From: Isoetes taiwanensis
Taxonomy: Eukaryota > Streptophyta > Lycopodiopsida > Isoetales > Isoetaceae
Direction of reading: 5' to 3'
Assembly: GCA_021234155.1 (NCBI GenBank)
Contig: JAJEKV010000024.1
Location: 16,887,030 to 16,951,029 of the forward strand
Length of the DNA: 64,000 bases
Shown here: in pieces, positions 10,986 to 23,623 of the stretch
Layout: every line of letters starts with the position of its first letter
How positions within the stretch are numbered: position 1 is the stretch's first letter
The notes under the pieces: generated by a model
What the model was told of the DNA's origin: nothing
Database searches by the model: none
The model's input: the letters and a program-made list of their open reading frames with translations, nothing else
Position numbers and translations under genes: made by a program

Positions 10986-13900
10986 ATGCAGCCAGGCCAG
11001 CAGGCTCAGGCGCAGGCCCAACAGAAGCAGCCCCAGGGCCAAGGTTTCTCTGTTCAGAAGAATCAGGCTCCATTTCTGGCTCAGAACCAGCAGAATCAAG
11101 AGGCTTCTCTTGTTGGGTCTTCCAGCTCCAGCTCTTCCGCATCCCCATCATGCAGGACGGGAGTTCCTACATCTTCCCAGGTTGCTGCTCTCGGCGGTTA
11201 CGGCCACATTTCGTCTCCTGTAGCAGCCTCTCAGGCGGGAGCCTGTTCAAGCTCCGGATCATCGTTGCCCTTTGTTGCACTCTCTTCGTGGCCTCAGCAA
11301 CTGTCACCTCAGTTGCTCCATTTGCATCAGGTAGGCCGGATCTGACATTCTACTTGGCTGTTTAAAGCCTCCCTTCTGCAATGCATTTGTGTTAACAGCT
11401 CAGAAATTTATATGGAGCTCCGTATGAACTTGAACCCGAGCTGTCCCTCATATGGGCATGTGGGGTTTTTCTCATTTCCCTAATGCAGATCGCTTTTAAT
11501 TTTCGGTTATTTTGTGTGGGCATTATTGATCAGATTTAAGACCTGATTGTTTCACACCCCATCCCATTGAGCATTACCCTGGGGCATTATTTGACAGAGT
11601 TCTGTTTTGCAGCAATTGCGGGAGAGTGGATCCAAGGGTGAGGCACTATACACCTTTCAGGGTAATACAGTGCAAGGGTTAAATTCAAATGCCAATGGTC
11701 CTCCTTCACTTTATCATATATCTTCAAGGGCATACGGAGAGCAGGGTGCTACTATAAGTTCCAGTGAAACACACGCAGAAAACCATCCAAAAGGGCATGT
11801 CTTGGATGAAGAAGCACAGGGACTGCAAGCTCAAGCATATCTACAACAGGCTTTGCAGGCAGCACAACATAGGGCACAAGCCAATATTCTACCCCAACAA
11901 CAAGTAAAGGCTGTTGTATGCCAGGGGCAAGATTTTTTTGGGGTGTCAAGTAGCTCAAAATTGCAGGAATTAATGTCAGCCCAGGCATCAGCCATGGGTT
12001 CCATGGGCCAATTTAACCAAGAGAATCAGAGGGAACGTTCATTACCTAGAGCCGATGGAAAGCTTCAACATTCACACTCATCACAAATTATGCAGACAAA
12101 TGCTTCTGCCTCAGCTTCACAAGGGGTACAAAATCCACAACGGATGCAGAACAATGTGGCATTCATGTATGGTGCTATGCCACAGAATTCACAAGGCTTA
12201 GAGGGCTCTTCACAACAGTTCTATCCACCGGAACTCATTCCTCAGTTACAGGCCCAAATGCTAGCTATGCAAAAAGCTGCTGCAGAAAATGCTGCAGCAC
12301 AGCAGAGGTCCTCGTCAATGGGTATATCAGTAGTTTCTGCCCCTGAGTTTGATTCCTCTTATTTAAACTCAGGTATGCTTATGCATGGACATGCTCAACC
12401 TGGTGGTTCTGGCATCCCAGTTGATTTATTCAATGCCAATCGTCGCAATCTTGGGCATGGTAATAATATGATGGGTATTCATGGTGCTTCATTTCCTAAT
12501 TCAGCCATCCATGGAGGGGATTTGCAGGGTGAGAGGCCATCCTCTTCGAATCGTCAGCAGTTTCCTATTGCGAACATGACATCAGGACTTCCAATGTCAT
12601 CTATGGGTTCACTACAAAATCCACCAAAACCAGAAATAGGTATGCAGAGCACCGTTCAAATGACAAATTTGAAGCAACAGCAGCAAATACAGCAGCATCA
12701 GCATCAGCAGCAACAGCAACAACAACAGCAATCACATCATCATCACCAGCAACCGCACCAGAATCAGAATCAGCAGCAGCATCAACACCAGCAACAACAG
12801 CTTCAGCAGCAGTTTCAACAACAGCAGCTTCAGCAGCAACAGATTCAGCAGCAGCGTCAGATGCTGCAGCAGCAGCAACATCAACAGCTCCAGCAGCAGC
12901 AACATCAACAGCTTCAGCAGCAACAGCAGCAGCAGCAGCTTCAGCAACAGCAGCAGCAGCAGCTTCAGCTGCAACAACAGCAGCTTCAGCAGCAGCAGCA
13001 GCAACAGCAGCAGTTGCAGCTTCAACAACAGCAGCAACAGCAGCTCCAACAGCAACAGCTTCAGATTCAACTTCAGCAGCACCCTTCCAGGCAGCTTACA
13101 CCAGTAGATGGCCAGGGTTCTGTGCCACATACACTTGCTCAGCAAGTCAACCAGTCACAACACTTCAGTCAACATGCACAATTAAAACAGCCTGTTTTCA
13201 CCCGCCAGCAGCTCATGGTTCTCCGAGCCCAGATTTTAGCATTTCGGCGGCTCAAAGTATGTTCTTTCGAACTTATTGATTTGATGTAGAAGGACTTCTA
13301 ACATGTTGTCAAATTGTTTTCCAGCGTGGAGAACGGGCATTCACAATCGAAATTATTCGAGCTATAACACCACCTCCACTCCCATATCAGCAAAATCAAG
13401 TTGCTCTTTTGCCTAGTGCATTTCCGGAAAGGGTGTCAGACCAATTATCTGTTGAGAAGGTACATCAGCTACAGCAGAGCAAAGCCTTAGAATCCCCAGA
13501 TGTCAGAGAGGAACGAATGCCGATCCAATCAATAAAGCATGATGATGCTGGAAGGAAGACTTTTGCTCCTCAGAATATTCCTGCCAATGAAGTAACGAAC
13601 AATGCAGTACCCATGAATGCAAACCATGATGTGGCCATGAAGCCTACAAATACAGGCTCAGGTTCATCCTTTGATGCAGTCTCTGTGGCTGCTGCAAAGA
13701 ATGACACTGGCAAGATGGAGATGCTGAAAACCAATGGAATCGCACCTGGTGATAACTCACAATCATCATCAATAGTTCCTTCCAATGTCAATGTCGTGCA
13801 AAAGGGGGTTCAGCTAACCAGACGTTACCGTGGCCCTCTGTTTGATCTTCCTCAGTTTGGCAAGAAAACGGATGGAAATGTTGTCCAAGGTAATGGTACC

Positions 13901-16900
13901 AACTGGGGACACCCTGTACTTATAGGGTATGATGTGAGAAAACTATCACGAGAAGAGGGCATACGAGTAATTACAAAGAAAAAGGCACACAAATTGAAAA
14001 TAATTGAGATGCTCCTTGGAGATGATAATCAGCAAGTTAGGCCTGACTTAAAGGTAAAACTTCGTATTGCACAAAGGAAACTATTGCTTATGACACTGCA
14101 GTCACGTGTTAGGAATGAGGTAGAGGAGAATCAACAAGAAATTATGACGATGGGTGAGAGAGCTTATAGAAAGTTTGTCCGTCTTTGTGAGCGCCAGCGT
14201 GCTGATATGACTAGGCAAGTTATGGCTTCCCAAAGGACAATCAGGGATAAGTATTTGAAGGGTATTTTTCAATGGCGAAAAAAGCTTTTGGAGGCACATT
14301 GGGCTAGTCGTGATGCTCGTATAACCCGTAATCGGGGGGTGGCTAAGTTTCATGAAAGATTGCTTAGAGAATATTCAAAGAGGAAAGATGAAGACCGTAA
14401 TAAAAGAATGGAAGCCTTGAAGAACAATGATGTTGAAGCTTACCGCGAGATTTTGCAGAAACAGCAAACCTCGATGCCTGGGGATGCAGGGCAGCGGTTT
14501 GAGGTGCTCTCATCTTTTTTAACACAGACCGAAGATTATCTTCACAAGCTTGGAGGAAAGATAACGGCTGTAAAAAGCCAACAAGAACGAGAAGAGGCGG
14601 CATTGGCTGCTGCTGCAGCTGCAAGGTCAATGGTATGACTTGAATAGGTGATGAAAGCTTGTTGCTTCTTTAGGAAGGTATGTGCTAAGTTATGTCTGTT
14701 AATCTAGGGGCTCTCAGAGGAGGAAGTTGAAGAGGCGGCATTGCGGGCAGGAGATGCAGTTTCTTCGAAAGAATGGCAATCAGATGATGACGTGCCTGCT
14801 GGAACAGCAAACAAGTGAGTTTATATGGACTTGTTGAGTGTCATGCAGCCTTGTTGTTGAATTTATGCATTCTCTGAAAGTATTTTTCTTGAATGAGCAT
14901 GTTATCTACGTTACTGAGCATGTTCTGCACTCTCGTGCTGCAGATATTACAAGTTAGCCCATGCTGTAGATGAAAAGATCCTTAAGCAGCCGTCAATGCT
15001 CCGGGCTGGTATTTTAAGGGACTATCAGCTTGTAAGTAGGATGCACGTGTTTAAGAAATGTTTTCAAGATGCGACAGGTGAACTTAAAGTTCTTGCACTT
15101 TTGAAGGTGGGTCTGCAATGGATGCTATCTTTGTACAATAATCGACTCAATGGCATTCTTGCGGATGAAATGGGATTGGGCAAAACCGTGCAGGTTTGTT
15201 TTGCTAAAGACATTTTTATTCGAAATGCTCATGTTTAACTTGTGAGTTGCATTTGTTTGAAACTTTTATATTATGCTTGAAACATTAGCTTTGAGCATCT
15301 CAAGGGCTCGTACAGCACCTTCACGGGGCATCAATAATTTGGATATTCCATTTTATGTTGGTTTTCTATAGCCAGCTTGTAATCACCTGGAAATTTGTTG
15401 GCGGTTTCTGCAATTTCCTATAAGCTGCAAAATAGAAAGTACTCAGTGTCAAATGCAATTAGAAAACACAGAAGACTGTACTAGTATGTTATTTGCAGAG
15501 TTAGCTAGGGTGTGCTGGTCATTGAGGGCTGTGTTGAACGAAGGGTTTCACTTTTCGCATCAGGGGTGGCTTTGGAAGTTCCAATCTACATGAGTTTTCT
15601 AAGTATAACACCGAGCTTAAAGCTACAGGGCTTTCTCCACTATGGGCATGTTTGAAACTGTGGCAAATAATAAATTGTTGTTTGCTCTTCACCCCTCGCT
15701 TTTCCATCATGGCTGTAGTCTATAGTGACAAGTTCGGTTCGGTTCGGTTGCATGTTATTGACAGATGAAATGTTCTATCCGACTCACCATGCCAGATCTT
15801 ATGTCAATTTTGTCTGCCGATATTTTTTTATTCCCTGTTAATATTGAAATCTTTATTGTGACAGGTTATGGCATTAATTGCATACTTGATGGAATTTAAG
15901 AGTAACTATGGGCCTCACCTTATCATTGTTCCAAATGCAGTGATTGTCAATTGGAAGGTATGCACTTGCGATAATTTTCAATGGCCTTCATCTTGTCGAT
16001 GGTATTGATTTGCTTAGCGTGCAGAGTGAGTTACTTCGATGGTTGCCATCAGTTTCATGCATCTTTTATGTTGGTGTAAAAGATCAGAGGGCAAGATTAT
16101 ATTCCCAGGTACGTGCCTGGTACAACTATTTAGTTGGTCAGAGAATTGGCACAAAAACTCAGAATGGCTGCTTTATTTGATGCAGGAAGTTGCAGCAATG
16201 AAATTTAATGTGCTAGTAACTACATATGAGTTTGTTATGCGTGATCGGTCAAAGTTATCGAAGGTTGATTGGAAGTACATTATAATTGATGAGGCACAGA
16301 GAATGAAAGATAGAGAATCTCGTCTTTCACGAGACTTGGACCGCTTCAGATGTCAACGTCGCCTATTGTTAACAGGAACTCCCTTGCAGGTAAATTTGTA
16401 AAATCAGTATAAAAAGCCTGTTCCATCATTCATCATTTCAGCAATCTCATTGTTTTTACAGAACGATCTCCATGAATTGTGGTCACTTCTAAATTTGCTT
16501 TTGCCGGAAGTTTTTGATAATAGTAAAGCTTTCCATGACTGGTTTTCGAAACCTTTTCAAAGAGATGGATCCAATGGCCAAGCTCCTGAGGATGATTGGC
16601 TGGAGACTGAGAAAAAGGTCATTGTGATTCACCGGTTGCATCAAATCTTGGAACCATTTATGTTAAGGAGACGTGTAGAAGATGTTGAGGGTTCTCTTCC
16701 ACCAAAGGTAATGGATAATGTTAGAAACTAGGTATATACGTATAGGACGACTATATACGTTTGTAGAAACTAGGTATATACGTATAGGACGACTATATAC
16801 GTTTGTACTGTGACTTGGCGTATATAAGCCTTGATCACAGTTAGTATAGTCATTCAGAGAGTAGAGAGCTTGAGTCGCTTGCTTGGTTTTTCCTTGTATC

Positions 16901-19900
16901 TTCTTCATTCTCTTAGAAATACACTCTAGATTCAGAAGATTAACATGGTATCAGAGCCGGAATCTGAGAGATGAAGCAAGTGCAAGAAGTCTCTGATGGG
17001 AAATCCCTGATCGGGTGAAGATCAGGAAGATCTGAAGAATTTGATCAGCAGATTGGGTAGATAGAGTTGAATTTGGGGTTCCTGGTCGGCAGAATTGGCA
17101 GATCAGAAGAGATTTGTGAAAGATTGGAAGATCTGAAGACTCCGGTGAAGCCGGAATGGTGGATTGAAGCCAGAATTGAGGCGAAGACAGATCTGGAAGA
17201 TTGAAGTTGAGTTTTGCAGATCCGGATTGGTAGATCCGAAGAAAACGTCAGTTATTTCAAATTTTTTGCTGGCATTGGTCGCATTTGGTCGGATTAGACC
17301 AAACTTGGAGTTCAGGAAGAGGTGTTTCCCGGCGCTGTTTGAATTGTCGGCGGTGTTTTGGCGTTTGCACACGCCAGGTGTGTTTGATGCATTAAATCTG
17401 CATCTGGAGTTGAGACCTAGGTTGGTCGTGTGTCGGAATTCGTTGAACACAAGATATTTCGTGCTTATTTAGAGATATTTGTGGCCAAAGCACAAAGGTA
17501 TCTTCTATCTTTGGTTCGTCCAAAAGTTTAGGTCGGATTGCGCCAGATTTGGAATCTGAATGCGGCATCTATTTCTAGCAGTTCGACTATTTCTTGTTCA
17601 TTCGCAGACCTTGGATCTAACAGATCGGTGAGCTCTTGAGCACATCCATAGTTTCTTGAAGTAAATCGGATGGCTCTTGATCAGATTGGTTTCTTGTTTA
17701 TTTTTCATTGGATTTATTTGATTTGATTAGTTAAGGAGGGAAGAGAAATTCTAAGATCTCAGGCAGGTATTCTTACAGAATGAATATTTGGCAGCTGCCC
17801 CTCACTGAGTTTGAGTTCTTGACTAAGGATAATTATACCATTTGGAAGAGTTTTATGCAAAAACTTCTTTGCTGTTATGGACAGGAACATTGGGATATTG
17901 TTTCTGGGAAATCCACACGAGAGGATGCACAAGATAAGCAGCACTTTGATCTAGTTGATGAAATTGCATTGAATACTATCTCTCTAGCAATTGATAAAAC
18001 AGTACATCCATGGGTATTAGGACAGTTTTCAAGTTCTAAGGCACTTTGGGATTCTATTGAGGAAAAGTTTCAGAGGAAGGACCAGAAAAAGTTGAAGAAG
18101 AGGGAAAAACAAAAGAAAAGGAAATTGAAACAACAGGACTCAGTTCTTTCAGATCTATCTACTTTCATTCCAGTTCCTGAAATTCAAGATTCGGATCCTG
18201 CTTCTAATTGTTTTGCAGATTTTTTGGCAGAGCTTCCATGCATGGAAAATCCAACACAGGACAGTGGTGTTTTGGAAAACAATAAAGATTGTTTGACAAG
18301 TCAGCTGTTTCTTGATGATGTGAATCCTATTGCAGGGTCTACTGATACAAAGCTGGGGACAGAAATGGTTTCAGTCTTGGTTAAGGAAAATGACATGGCA
18401 GCAGAATTGCTAGATATCCCAGGGCTGTTATCAGACAAAATCCAGCAGTTAGAGGTACCTGTTTTTGATGATTCCATGGCTGTTAATAGTATTCCTTCAG
18501 TTACCCAATTGGTGTATGAATGTGCTATGCAAAATCTAGTACAAGCTGGTACAGAATGTTATTTGGATTTAGAGGTTTTACATTTACAGCAGGAAGACAA
18601 TCTTCAATCCACAGTCTCTCATTTGGATCTGCAGTATGAAGAAGTAGACAACAATTGTGTTCTTGATAATAATGAAACTATAGACCTGTTTTCTGGAGAA
18701 GAGCAAACTGCAACAAATACACAAGAATTTATGGCAGTAGAAGACGAATTTGTTTGTGAACTTCCTTGGTTGGAGATTGATAGTAAGACCTCTGATTTTA
18801 AGTCTGTTCTATCTCAGGTTAGTGACCATGAACTTCCACTTTATGTGAATCTACATATTCCATTTAGTTGTCCACATGATGGGAATGTCGAGCATCATTC
18901 TAGCTTGAATGATTCTATGGGATTTGTTGTTTATGCTGATATTGAAGGTGAAACAAAGAAGCTGCAAGTGACTTACAGGCGTTTGCATCTACCAAATCAG
19001 GTCTTGATGATTGTTGACAAGGCTGCAGATCAGTATTTGCATGTTAGTGCTGTTAAGTCTGATACATTGCTACAGGAGTTTTCAGGGCAGAATGTGGAAA
19101 ACTTTTATGAGACTAACAGATGGTCACATGTCTTTTATGCAAGTCCTATTATGGATGAAGTATCAGCCAAGGAACAACAGTATTGTATGGAGCATTTTGG
19201 CATAGCAGGAACACGAGAGTTGGATTTGGTTGGACAGAATGTGGAATCAATGTGTGTGTCTTATACATGGCTTGAGTTTGATTATGGAAGTCCATCTTTG
19301 GAGCAGTTTGGCAAACCAGTAACACTAAGGAAAGCAAGGGAATGGTACAGGGGCAGAAAGTTATGGTTTAAAACCAAGTTCCAATGGCAGTCATGGTTCT
19401 TTATGTGGCTAAACTTGCTTCATATGCTGAATTTCAAGACATATAACATCTCAGGGACAAAGTCAAAGGACAAGGGCCAGTCATGGCTGCTGTTATGGTT
19501 AAGCTTGCTCTATTTTTTGAGCACTGCTTGATCTCAAGGGGGATATAGTCGTCAAGGGGGATGTTAGAAACTAGGTATATACGTATAGGACGACTATATA
19601 CGTTTGTAGAAACTAGGTATATACGTATAGGACGACTATATACGTTTGTACTGTGACTTGGCGTATATAAGCCTTGATCACAGTTAGTATAGTCATTCAG
19701 AGAGTAGAGAGCTTGAGTCGCTTGCTTGGTTTTTCCTTGTATCTTCTTCATTCTCTTAGAAATACACTCTAGATTCAGAAGATTAACAGATAACGTTTTA
19801 TCTTCTGAGTAGTTAGTGTGCTATCCCCTTCCATTTTGTTTTAATGTGGAAACTATGTCATTTGAGCATTGTTTTGTCATGTTGTTAATCTGCAGATCCC

Positions 19901-22900
19901 AGTTGTTCTGAAATGTAAATTATCTCCTTATCAAGCAGCCATTTATGATTGGGTCAAAGCAACTAATACAATTCGTCTTGATCCCGAGGAGGAGGATTTG
20001 AGAGTAGCTGGAAACAGCAAGCGCCAAGCACGCGCATATGCTCCTCTTCAAAATCAATGTATGGAGCTCAGAAAAGTTTGTAATCATCCCTTTCTAAATT
20101 ACCCGCCACGGGGCCACCATGTGGATGACAGTGTTGTTCGTACGTGTGGCAAACTCTGGATTCTTGATAGAATTCTTGTCAAGCTACATAAAACAGGGCA
20201 TCGTGTTCTGCTGTTTAGTACTATGACAAGATTGCTTGATATTTTGGAGGAATATCTTCAGTGGCGTGGATTGACTTACCGACGTATTGACGGAACCACT
20301 CCTCTTGATTCTCGAGAGAGTGCTATTGTTGACTTCAATGCACCGGGATCTCAGTGCTTCATCTTCTTACTTAGCATCCGTGCAGCTGGTAGAGGGCTTA
20401 ACCTACAGACAGCAGACACTGTTGTTATTTATGACCCTGACCCCAATCCCAAGAATGAAGAGCAAGCAGTAGCCCGTGCACATCGTATTGGACAGAAGTC
20501 AGAAGTTAGGGTTATCTACCTGGAAGCTGTTGTAGAAACGATTACTAGCTACCATAAGGAAGATGAATTAAGAAATGGTGGAAATCTGGATGCTGATGAT
20601 GAGATGGCAGGAAAAGATCGTTACATGGGTTCCGTCGAGTCTTTGATCCGTAACAACATTCAGCAGCACAAGATAGATATGGCTGATGAGGTGATCAATG
20701 CTGGGCGCTTTGATCAAAGAACCACACATGAGGAACGCCGTGTAACTTTGGAAGCACTTCTTCGTGATGAGGAGCGATACCAAGAAAGCGTGCATGATGT
20801 TCCAACGCTCCAAGAGGTGAACCGTCTGATTGCAAGAAGTGAGGAGGAGCTGGAGATATTTTTCCAAATGGACGAGGATTATGATTGGCCTGGTGAGATG
20901 GTCAGGCATGATGAGATTCCAAAATGGCTCCGGGCTGGTTCACAAGAGGTTGATGCTGCTGTTGTGGCAACTTCAAACAAGGCAATAAAGCAGGGTCTAA
21001 CAGAACTGATTGGCACCAGGGAAGCTGAAGAGAGGTTATTTGCTCTGGAAGACATTGCAAAGCAGAAAACAGATTCAAAAAAAGCTTATGAAGCAAGTAG
21101 TCCAGCAGTCTTCAAGTACCCAACAAGAAGCAGCAACTCAAAATCTAGGATTGCTGTCTATGATGAGGTGGGTGCAGAGGATGATTCCATTGAGGAAGAG
21201 GAGGGGGAGATCAAAGATTTATCTGACGATGATGATGAAGAAGGAGAGATTAGGGTCGGTGCTCTTCTTGAGCCAGATGTTTCAAATGATGGGGATGATT
21301 CAGACCAGCAAGAGCATGTACAAGATGAAATGGGCAGAGATGTAGATAGCCAGGAAGAAGATAATGTTGATGATAGAGAAGACAATACAGTGGATGATGG
21401 AGAAGATGCTTCAGATGATAGATACGAAGAAGTTGTGGAGGTGCCTCAGGTGTTCCAAGAAGTAGTAGCAGAAGAGTTTGATGAAGAGGCTGATAACAAT
21501 GGACAAGGTGCTTCATCAGGTTCTTTAGAGGATGAAGCCATTGAGGTTCAAGATCTGGAAGAGGTGCCAATCCCATCAAAGAAATTTGTTTCTTTAGCCG
21601 CCTTAGGAAGCAGATCAGCTCAACAGGATCTGGTAATTTGACTCCTCTTTCTCCCTTCTTCTCCTCCTTCAGTTTTAGTCTCATTCTAATTGCTTTCAAC
21701 TAATGCTCCATAGGTTGAAGAGCTCGAAGAAGGCGAGATTGTAGCTTCCGGAGATTCTCATATGGATAATGCACGTTCAGGCAGCTGGGTCCATGAGCAG
21801 GATGAGGGTGATGAGGACCAGGTCCTCCAGCCTCAAAAGAAACGGAAGCGTAGTGTTAGGCACCGGCGCAAGATGGGTGATACTGGAGCACTCTTAGAAA
21901 AGCCTCAGGACCTTGTAGACAAAGCAGCATTCCTTACCAATTATGGACATACTTCAGCTTGGCCAATCTATGAGGATCCAAGGCTTATTCAGAGATTTGA
22001 TCAAAGAACAGAAATGCTAGTGGGCAGGCAATACGATTTGCCAGAAATTTGGGCTATGAATTCCCGGCATGGATCTCTTGGGATGCATCCTAATCTTGGG
22101 GTCAGAATGCATGAGAACTTGGAGGGTAACCAATGCCCCCGAGTAGTTGTGAAACCAAAGATGTCTTCTTTTCAAGAGCATATGGAGGCTCTAAATGATT
22201 CGGCTCGGGAAAGTCGTGTTGTGAAATCGGCACAAACAGGTGGCCTGACCAACTGGGCAGCTGTGCGAATGCCAGAAAATGTTCAAAAGAAGGTAATTGA
22301 GCTCTGATGTAACACTTGCCTATTTAGCAAAAGATTAAGAATATTTTGGCTGATTGTGAAACATTTTGGGCCATTTGCAGTGCAAGGCTGTCTTAAGCAA
22401 ATTGCAGGGTGCAGTCAACAAGGATGGCCGGCAAGTTGCAGCATTGTTTATGGAGCTACCAAGGCGTTCTGATTTTCCAGATTATTATAAAGTTATTGAT
22501 AAACCTATTGATGCACATAGTATTGAAGAGCGGCTTGATCATTTTGAATATGCAACCGTGTTAGACTTTACTGCTGATGTACAGCTTATGCTAGAAAATG
22601 CAGCTCGTCACAATCGAAATAATGCAGAGGTGACACATATTTTCTTTCTGTGTATTGAAAGTTTATGACGCCATAATGTCTAATGCCAGATGTCATGTTC
22701 ATCTAGGTTCAAGCAGATGCACGTAGGTTGCATTCTCTGTTTTTTCAGAGGATGGGATTAATGTTCCCAGATATCGATTTCAACTCCGTGAAGATAAATG
22801 TTGGTGTTCCCATTCGTCCTAGTGGGTCTCGATCTGCGCGGAAACAACGGCAGATTATTGATGTTGGAAAGCCGATAACAGGTCAAGCTGCTCCTATATT

Positions 22901-23324
22901 AAATCCTCCACAAGTAGAAAAACAGCTTCCAAATTCACAAGACGAGGCTAAGCGCAAAGGCAAAAGCAAGAAAAGTGATAAGAATAAAGGCAAGTTGAAT
23001 AAACCATCGGATAAGAAAAAGGAGAAGGCTGAAGATGTATTTCTGCATCCCGCTGACCTTGTGATTTGTAAGAAAAAGAGGAATTCTAGGAAACATACTC
23101 ACAGCAAGTTTCCTATGAGACATAAACGAACTCATGGTGCTGAAGGTAATAGCAAACAAACCAACAAGGACATGGGGACTTCGTCGAAAGGCTCAGGCCG
23201 GATGAAGGCTTCCAATGTTGTTAATGTTCCTGTTTCTGAAGAACCTCCAACCATGGGAAGCTTTTGGAATCCAAGAAAGCGCTCAAGAACAGATACTGGG
23301 AAAAGAAGGCCAGTGCGACCATGA
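10986..23324 (+). CDS. BRM: BRAHMA-type SWI/SNF chromatin-remodelling ATPase with bromodomain
   Basis: Catalytic ATPase of a plant SWI/SNF complex; it slides or evicts nucleosomes in the nucleus. Fourteen coding exons with GT-AG introns join in frame: 10986-11330, 11613-13256, 13325-14632, 14708-14814, 14944-15031, 15107-15193, 15865-15957, 16025-16108, 16186-16389, 16462-16707, 19896-21632, 21714-22292, 22381-22629, 22707-23324 (about 2,462 residues; Arabidopsis BRM is roughly 2,190). Domains: Q-rich N terminus (poly-Q about 470-604), QLQ about 644-680, HSA about 953-1020, ATPase with DEMGLGKT at 1184-1191 and DEAQ at 1287-1290, helicase C about 1485-1614 ending in ARAHRIGQ, an acidic linker, a basic patch, bromodomain about 2160-2270, and a Lys-rich tail. 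The bromodomain separates BRM from SYD/MINU. Intron 10 holds a 3.07-kb retroelement; splice sites on both sides are intact. The start is the first ATG of the Q/P-rich frame. Confidence 0.93.
12675..13079 (+). repeat. CAG/CAA trinucleotide-rich poly-Q tract in BRM exon 2
   Basis: About 135 codons are mostly CAG and CAA, interspersed with CTT, CAT and CAC. The reading frame is intact. A Leu-rich open frame on the other strand is only its shadow. CAG density is retained here, unlike in the nearby repeats. Confidence 0.9.
16719..16945 (+). repeat. 5' LTR (227 bp)
   Basis: Contains two exact tandem 42-bp units (16722-16763 and 16764-16805), each with the palindrome TATACGTATA, then a TATA box at 16821. 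The unit duplication is present in both LTRs, so it was in the source element. Confidence 0.92.
16821..16828 (+). promoter_or_regulatory. LTR TATA box
   Basis: TATATAAG lies about 15 bp downstream of the duplicated 42-bp enhancer-like units, where a U3 promoter is expected. The 3' LTR has the same box at 19664. The 3' copy could start transcripts toward BRM exon 11. Confidence 0.6.
16946..16960 (+). other. Primer-binding site (initiator tRNA-Met type)
   Basis: TGGTATCAGAGCCGG directly follows the left LTR. It matches the usual plant copia primer-binding site complementary to the 3' end of initiator tRNA-Met. Confidence 0.85.
17780..19531 (+). CDS. Single ORF of the intronic retroelement: gag-like N terminus fused to an unrecognised acidic protein
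   Basis: 583 residues, intact. Residues about 8-105 resemble the N-terminal gag domain of copia elements (DUF4219/UBN2 type: a YTIWKSFMQ motif, then LALID..V and a LWDSIEEKF end). A strongly basic Lys/Arg stretch (about 108-128) follows. The remaining ~450 residues are acidic and Leu/Val-rich with no zinc knuckle, protease, integrase or RT motif that I can see. A segment around [10 protein letters not shown]...FYASP is repeated as [10 protein letters not shown]...DYGSP. The C terminus has two Trp/Leu-rich hydrophobic stretches ([11 protein letters not shown] and [11 protein letters not shown]) that could be membrane-associated. The ORF ends just before the polypurine tract. The function of the C-terminal part is unknown. 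Confidence 0.8.
   Translation: MNIWQLPLTEFEFLTKDNYTIWKSFMQKLLCCYGQEHWDIVSGKSTREDAQDKQHFDLVDEIALNTISLAIDKTVHPWVLGQFSSSKALWDSIEEKFQRKDQKKLKKREKQKKRKLKQQDSVLSDLSTFIPVPEIQDSDPASNCFADFLAELPCMENPTQDSGVLENNKDCLTSQLFLDDVNPIAGSTDTKLGTEMVSVLVKENDMAAELLDIPGLLSDKIQQLEVPVFDDSMAVNSIPSVTQLVYECAMQNLVQAGTECYLDLEVLHLQQEDNLQSTVSHLDLQYEEVDNNCVLDNNETIDLFSGEEQTATNTQEFMAVEDEFVCELPWLEIDSKTSDFKSVLSQVSDHELPLYVNLHIPFSCPHDGNVEHHSSLNDSMGFVVYADIEGETKKLQVTYRRLHLPNQVLMIVDKAADQYLHVSAVKSDTLLQEFSGQNVENFYETNRWSHVFYASPIMDEVSAKEQQYCMEHFGIAGTRELDLVGQNVESMCVSYTWLEFDYGSPSLEQFGKPVTLRKAREWYRGRKLWFKTKFQWQSWFFMWLNLLHMLNFKTYNISGTKSKDKGQSWLLLWLSLLYFLSTA
19562..19788 (+). repeat. 3' LTR (227 bp)
   Basis: Appears identical to the 5' LTR, including the two 42-bp units. 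It is preceded by AAGGGGGAT polypurine sequences at about 19536 and 19553. Confidence 0.92.
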
Positions 23325-23623
23325 GTCCATGTACAATAAGCATATTAATCCAAAGAAGCCCCTGATTCAACCTTGTGTACTATTATGTCCATATATGAGG
23401 CAACAATGCCTTTTACTAATGCCAAATTCACCATTCATTTACTGGATATCAGTTGTAATTTTCTTGCACTACGAGTCACATGGTGTTGATGTTGGGAGCT
23501 GTTTTGGCAGATTTTGTTTCAACTCGTTTTAATCGCATGTTGTACCAAGTTTCAAGTAGCTTGGTCAATGAAATCCATTGAGTTTGTGAATAAAAAGATC
23601 TCTGGAGCTGGTAATTTACTAAC
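23325..23623 (+). terminator. BRM 3' UTR and probable polyadenylation region
   Basis: AT-rich sequence after the stop. A GAATAAAA signal at about 23587 and T-rich stretches before it fit plant polyadenylation. The next base block is the LTR of a copia element, which may truncate the original 3' flank. Confidence 0.5.

Larger units (their letters stand above)
16719..19788 (+). mobile_element. Young non-autonomous Ty1/copia-like LTR retroelement in BRM intron 10
   Basis: The element has two 227-bp LTRs (16719-16945 and 19562-19788) that read identically and begin TG and end CA. They are flanked by a perfect 5-bp target duplication GATAA (16714-16718 and 19789-19793). The primer-binding site TGGTATCAGAGCC follows the left LTR at 16946, and AAGGGGGAT polypurine stretches precede the right LTR. 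The interior is only 2.6 kb and has a ~830-bp leader and one 583-codon ORF. No protease, integrase or RT is present, so it must be mobilised by another copia element. Identical LTRs imply recent insertion. It lies in the same orientation as BRM. Confidence 0.92.

Noticed and set aside
10936-11365. Alternative frames over BRM exon 1
   Set aside because: Only the frame starting at 10986 splices in phase to the Q-rich exon 2.
12732-13145. Leu-rich 137-codon frame on the minus strand
   Set aside because: It is the complement of the CAG/CAA poly-Q tract of BRM exon 2.
16663-16908. Minus-strand frame at the BRM exon 10 / LTR border (also 19434-19751)
   Set aside because: It comes from the duplicated 42-bp LTR unit read backwards and recurs in both LTRs.
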